Below, in pieces: positions 22,237 through 24,706 of a DNA stretch of 24,706 bases. The notes below the pieces were generated by a model. That model did not search any database. It saw nothing but the letters and a program-made list of their open reading frames with translations, and had not been told where the DNA came from. The DNA is from Pseudolabrys sp. (GTDB lineage: Bacteria > Pseudomonadota > Alphaproteobacteria > Rhizobiales > Xanthobacteraceae), in assembly GCA_029945495.1 (NCBI GenBank), contig JAQSCR010000393.1:1-24706 (forward strand), given 5' to 3'. Position 1 is the stretch's first letter, and each line of letters starts with the position of its first letter. Position numbers and translations under genes: made by a program.

Positions 22237-22944
22237 ATGAACGCCTGGGATCATCCGCTCATTAAGAAGGGCATGCCCGCCCAGCTCGAAAAACGCCGCG
22301 CGCGCATCGCCGCCGGCGCGCGGCCGCTCGGCTGGAAAGTCGGCTTAGGCGCGCCCGCCACGATGGAGCGGCTGGGCCTGCAGGCGCCCGTGGTCGGCTA
22401 TCTGATGCAGCGCGCCTTGGTGCTGTCAGGCTCCACCGTGTCGTTTGCCGGCTGGACCAGGCCGGTGGCCGAAGCGGAAATCTGCGTTCGCATGGCGAGC
22501 GACTTGCGCGCCGGCGCGACGCCTGAGGCGGCGATCGCGGCGATCAAGGAAATTTTGCCGGCGATCGAACTCGCCGATTTCGATCCGCCGCCGACGCCGG
22601 ACAATCTCGACGTCTTGCTCGAAGCCGACATCTATCAGCGTCATGTCGTGCTGTGCGGCAATACCCGTTTCGGCGGCAGTGTCGCCGGTCTGACCTCGCG
22701 CGTGTTCCGCCGCGGCGAGGTCGTCAACACCACGACCGACCCCGAAGCCTTGACCGGCAAGCTCGGTGACATCGTCGCCCATGTCGCCAATACGCTCGCC
22801 GCTTACGGCGAGAAGCTCGCGGCCGGCGACGTCATCATCACGGGCTCGATCACGCCGCCGATCATGATCGACGCCGACGAGACCGAGATCGCCCACGCGC
22901 TCGATCCGATCGGCGAGGTGTCGGTGAATTTCACGCGCGACTGA
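22237..22944 (+). CDS. 2-keto-4-pentenoate hydratase-like protein (MhpD/FAH superfamily)
   Basis: A 235-residue protein: GWKVGLGAPATMERLGL near the start, VAEAEICVRMASDL (metal-binding E-x-E type), ILPAIELADFDPPPT, TSRVFRRGEVVNTTTD, and GDVIITGSITPPIMI with the C-terminal EVSVNF. This matches the MhpD group, whose members hydrate 2-hydroxypenta-2,4-dienoate or related compounds in meta-cleavage pathways or decarboxylate 4-oxalocrotonate. No other pathway genes are nearby, so the substrate is open. I chose the ATG at 22237 because the longer upstream frame overlaps the cupin gene. Confidence 0.85.
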   Translation: MNAWDHPLIKKGMPAQLEKRRARIAAGARPLGWKVGLGAPATMERLGLQAPVVGYLMQRALVLSGSTVSFAGWTRPVAEAEICVRMASDLRAGATPEAAIAAIKEILPAIELADFDPPPTPDNLDVLLEADIYQRHVVLCGNTRFGGSVAGLTSRVFRRGEVVNTTTDPEALTGKLGDIVAHVANTLAAYGEKLAAGDVIITGSITPPIMIDADETEIAHALDPIGEVSVNFTRD

Positions 22945-23192
22945 TTACTGGTCGTCGCGCGGTGCGCGGGCAACCGAATGCAAGCGATCACGCACCGGTA
23001 TGGATCGAGCGTGGCGCAACGAAGCGAAGCGAAAGGTATCGCTGCCTGTCCCTCGCAAGCGCAGAGGATAACACAGGGTACGTGGGCACATTCTTGATGC
23101 CGACTATCGTCTGAACGGTTACTCCTTGTGCCTGCCGCAAGGTTCCCCATGTGCACAGTGACCGAACTTCATCCGGAATTGGGGAATGACTT

Positions 23193-24296
23193 ATGTCGCT
23201 GCTGTTCTCAAAAGCCACTCTCGGCAAGCTGACCTTGCAAAATCACATAGTGATGGCGCCGCTGACGCGCAGCCGCGCCACCGGCAATATCCCCAACGAA
23301 CTGATGGCGGAGTATTATGCCCAGCGCGCCGGCGTCGGGCTGATCATCACCGAAGGCACTTCGCCCTCGCCCAACGGTCTGGGCTATGGGCGCATCCCCG
23401 GCATTTTTTCGAACGAGCAAGTCGCCGGCTGGAAGAAAGTCACCGACGCCGTGCACGCCAAAGGACCCAAGAATTTGGGCGCCAAGATTTTCGTGCAGCT
23501 CATGCACACCGGCCGCATCGCGCATCAGCTTAATCTGCCGCAAGGCGCGCGCGTCCTCGCCCCCTCCGCGGTTGCCGCCGCCGGGCAGATGTACACCGAC
23601 GCCGAAGGCATGAAGGACCATACGACGCCGGAAGCGATGACCGAAGCCGACATCATGGCGACCACGGCCGAATTCGTGAACGCGGCGACCAATGCCGTGA
23701 AGGCCGGCTTCGACGGCGTCGAACTGCACGCCGCCAACGGCTACCTGCTCGAACAGTTCATCCGGCCGAATTCGAACGTCCGCACCGACCAGTATGGCGG
23801 TGGAATCGAGAACCGCGCACGCTTCGTGCTGGAAGTGGCCGAGGCGGTGATCGCTGCGATCGGCAAGGACAAGGTCGGCATCAGACTGTCACCCTATGGC
23901 GCGTTCAACGACATGGCGCTCTATCCCGAGATGGAAGCCGACTACGCCTATCTGGCCGAAAAGCTGAATGCGCTCGGCCTGGCCTACATCCACGTCGTCG
24001 ATCACTCGGCGCAAGGCGCGCCGGTCGTGCCCGATTCGATCAAGGCCACCTTCCGCAAGGTCTTCAAGCAGTCGCTCATCCTGTCCGGCGGCTATGACGT
24101 CAAGCGCGCCGAAGCCGATCTAGCGGCGGGCCGCGCCGATCTGATCGCCTTCGGCAAGCCGATCCTCGCCAATCCGGACCTGGTCGAGCGCTTCAAGGCC
24201 GGCGCGCCGCTGAACGCACCCGACATGGCGACGTTCTACACGCCGGGAGCGAAGGGCTACACTGATTACCCGGCGCTGGCGCCACAGGCCGCCTGA
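23193..24296 (+). CDS. Alkene reductase, Old Yellow Enzyme family
   Basis: A 367-residue FMN-dependent reductase. It has MAPLTRSRA with T25 (class I type), IITEGTSPSPNGLGY, FVQLMHTGR (100-108), the substrate-binding H179 and N182 and the catalytic-loop Y184 in ELHAANGYLLEQFIRPNSN, NVRTDQYGGGIENR and LILSGGYD. The class reduces activated C=C bonds using NADPH, and often nitro compounds. The ATG at 23193 has GGGGAA about 10 nt upstream. A 248-nt gap separates it from the hydratase gene, and an intrinsic terminator follows it. Confidence 0.95.
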   Translation: MSLLFSKATLGKLTLQNHIVMAPLTRSRATGNIPNELMAEYYAQRAGVGLIITEGTSPSPNGLGYGRIPGIFSNEQVAGWKKVTDAVHAKGPKNLGAKIFVQLMHTGRIAHQLNLPQGARVLAPSAVAAAGQMYTDAEGMKDHTTPEAMTEADIMATTAEFVNAATNAVKAGFDGVELHAANGYLLEQFIRPNSNVRTDQYGGGIENRARFVLEVAEAVIAAIGKDKVGIRLSPYGAFNDMALYPEMEADYAYLAEKLNALGLAYIHVVDHSAQGAPVVPDSIKATFRKVFKQSLILSGGYDVKRAEADLAAGRADLIAFGKPILANPDLVERFKAGAPLNAPDMATFYTPGAKGYTDYPALAPQAA

Positions 24297-24330
24297 CCGG
24301 TTTCCGCTTCAACAGGCTTTTCAATAGGTG

Positions 24331-24367
24331 GGCATCCGCGCCATAAGTGCGGATGCCTTTTTCTTTT
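24331..24367 (+). terminator. Intrinsic terminator after the Old Yellow Enzyme gene
   Basis: A perfect 9-bp stem (GGCATCCGC at 24331-24339 and GCGGATGCC at 24349-24357) with a 9-nt loop is followed by TTTTTCTTTT. It lies 34 nt after the stop codon. Confidence 0.9.
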
Positions 24368-24381
24368 AAAGCAGCACGGCC

Positions 24382-24706
24382 GTGATCCCCTGGTCGCTCA
24401 TCGATACGGCGAAAGTCCCCGGCGGCGGCGAACTGCGGCTGATGCAGCGCGGACCTGAGTTCTCCATCAAGCTCGACGGCAACGAGCTGATGAACAGCCG
24501 GCTGAGCGGCTCGGAAAAGGCGCTCGCCACCTTCGCCTGCGAACTGATCGCCACGCGCAACCGAGCGCGGCTGCTGATCGGCGGCCTCGGCATGGGCTTC
24601 ACGCTGCGCGCCGCGTTGCATGCGCTGCCGCAGGATGCGCACATCGACGTCGCCGAACTGGTACCGGCGGTCATCGCCTGGGCACGCGGACCGATGGCGG
24701 AGATCT
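24382..24706 (+). CDS. Spermidine-synthase-like protein, N-terminal part (cut by window edge)
   Basis: The frame runs from GTG at 24382 to the right edge (about 108 residues). It has PGGGELRLMQRGPEFSI, NELMNSRLSGSEKALA, the SAM-binding-type loop LLIGGLGMGFTLRAAL and AELVPAVIAWARGPMAEI. This is the pattern of the spermidine synthase/PF01564-like methyltransferase fold in Rhizobiales; the actual product may not be spermidine. The ribosome binding site is weak. It begins 15 nt after the terminator of the preceding gene. Confidence 0.8.
   Translation, partial: MIPWSLIDTAKVPGGGELRLMQRGPEFSIKLDGNELMNSRLSGSEKALATFACELIATRNRARLLIGGLGMGFTLRAALHALPQDAHIDVAELVPAVIAWARGPMAEI

Noticed and set aside
22945..23192. 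Possible RNA gene or promoter in the gap before the Old Yellow Enzyme gene
   Set aside because: I looked for a tRNA cloverleaf and for -35/-10 boxes. No tRNA pattern is present, and TTGATG with GGTTAC 17 nt later is too weak to call.
1..24706. Mobile elements, CRISPR arrays, tRNA or rRNA genes
   Set aside because: No transposase, integrase, spaced direct repeats or RNA-gene patterns were seen; gene content and composition are uniform.

Overview
The window reads as a high-GC chromosomal segment of an alphaproteobacterium of the order Rhizobiales (Hyphomicrobiales), probably in the Bradyrhizobiaceae/Xanthobacteraceae neighbourhood. The evidence is an F0 ATP synthase operon (I-a-c-b'-b) with no F1 genes attached, a ctaC-ctaD-ctaB-coxF-ctaG-ctaE cytochrome aa3 cluster followed by DUF983 and SURF1 genes, a thrC/M16 peptidase pair with an ATGA overlap, and a palindromic repeat of a type I recall as common in Bradyrhizobium and relatives. 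The genus assignment is inference. I see no mobile element, CRISPR array, rRNA or tRNA.

Layout. 1-1983 (+): the C-terminal end of a sodium:solute symporter and its terminator, then four small membrane proteins; the last two are tandem paralogs. 1994-3048 (-): a YjbQ-family protein and a secreted coiled-coil protein. 3233-5818 (+): a sigma70-like promoter and the F0 genes. 6098-6754 (+): a HAD phosphatase-like protein with an unusual motif I. 6755-13834 (-): a lipoprotein, a GNAT acetyltransferase, a palindromic repeat, a frameshifted M16 peptidase, threonine synthase, an EVE-domain protein, a VOC protein, a YafY-type WYL regulator, SURF1 and DUF983. 13846-19151 (-): a terminator, then the aa3 oxidase structural and assembly genes. 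19152-19592: a long non-coding gap. 19593-24296 (+): an IalB-like secreted protein, a beta-hydroxyacid dehydrogenase, a one-domain asparaginase-like protein, a cupin, a MhpD-like hydratase and an Old Yellow Enzyme. 24382-end (+): the start of a spermidine-synthase-like protein.

How the genes work together. The cox cluster encodes subunits I, II and III, heme O synthase (CtaB), the CuB chaperone (CtaG), a CoxF-like small membrane protein and SURF1, so almost the whole assembly route of the aa3 oxidase is in one place. With the F0 operon it makes this largely an oxidative phosphorylation region. The 20229-22944 genes look like one transcription unit of small-molecule enzymes with no obvious single pathway.

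The most interesting signals are these. (1) A duplicated operator/promoter-like module lies upstream of both the YafY regulator and its VOC neighbour. (2) A cluster of four small membrane proteins, including a tandem paralog pair, follows the symporter. (3) A terminator-like hairpin sits in the ctaC leader. (4) The HAD protein has DxN in place of DxD. (5) A single-base frameshift breaks the M16 peptidase. I found no clear new multi-gene system; most of the window is conserved housekeeping content.
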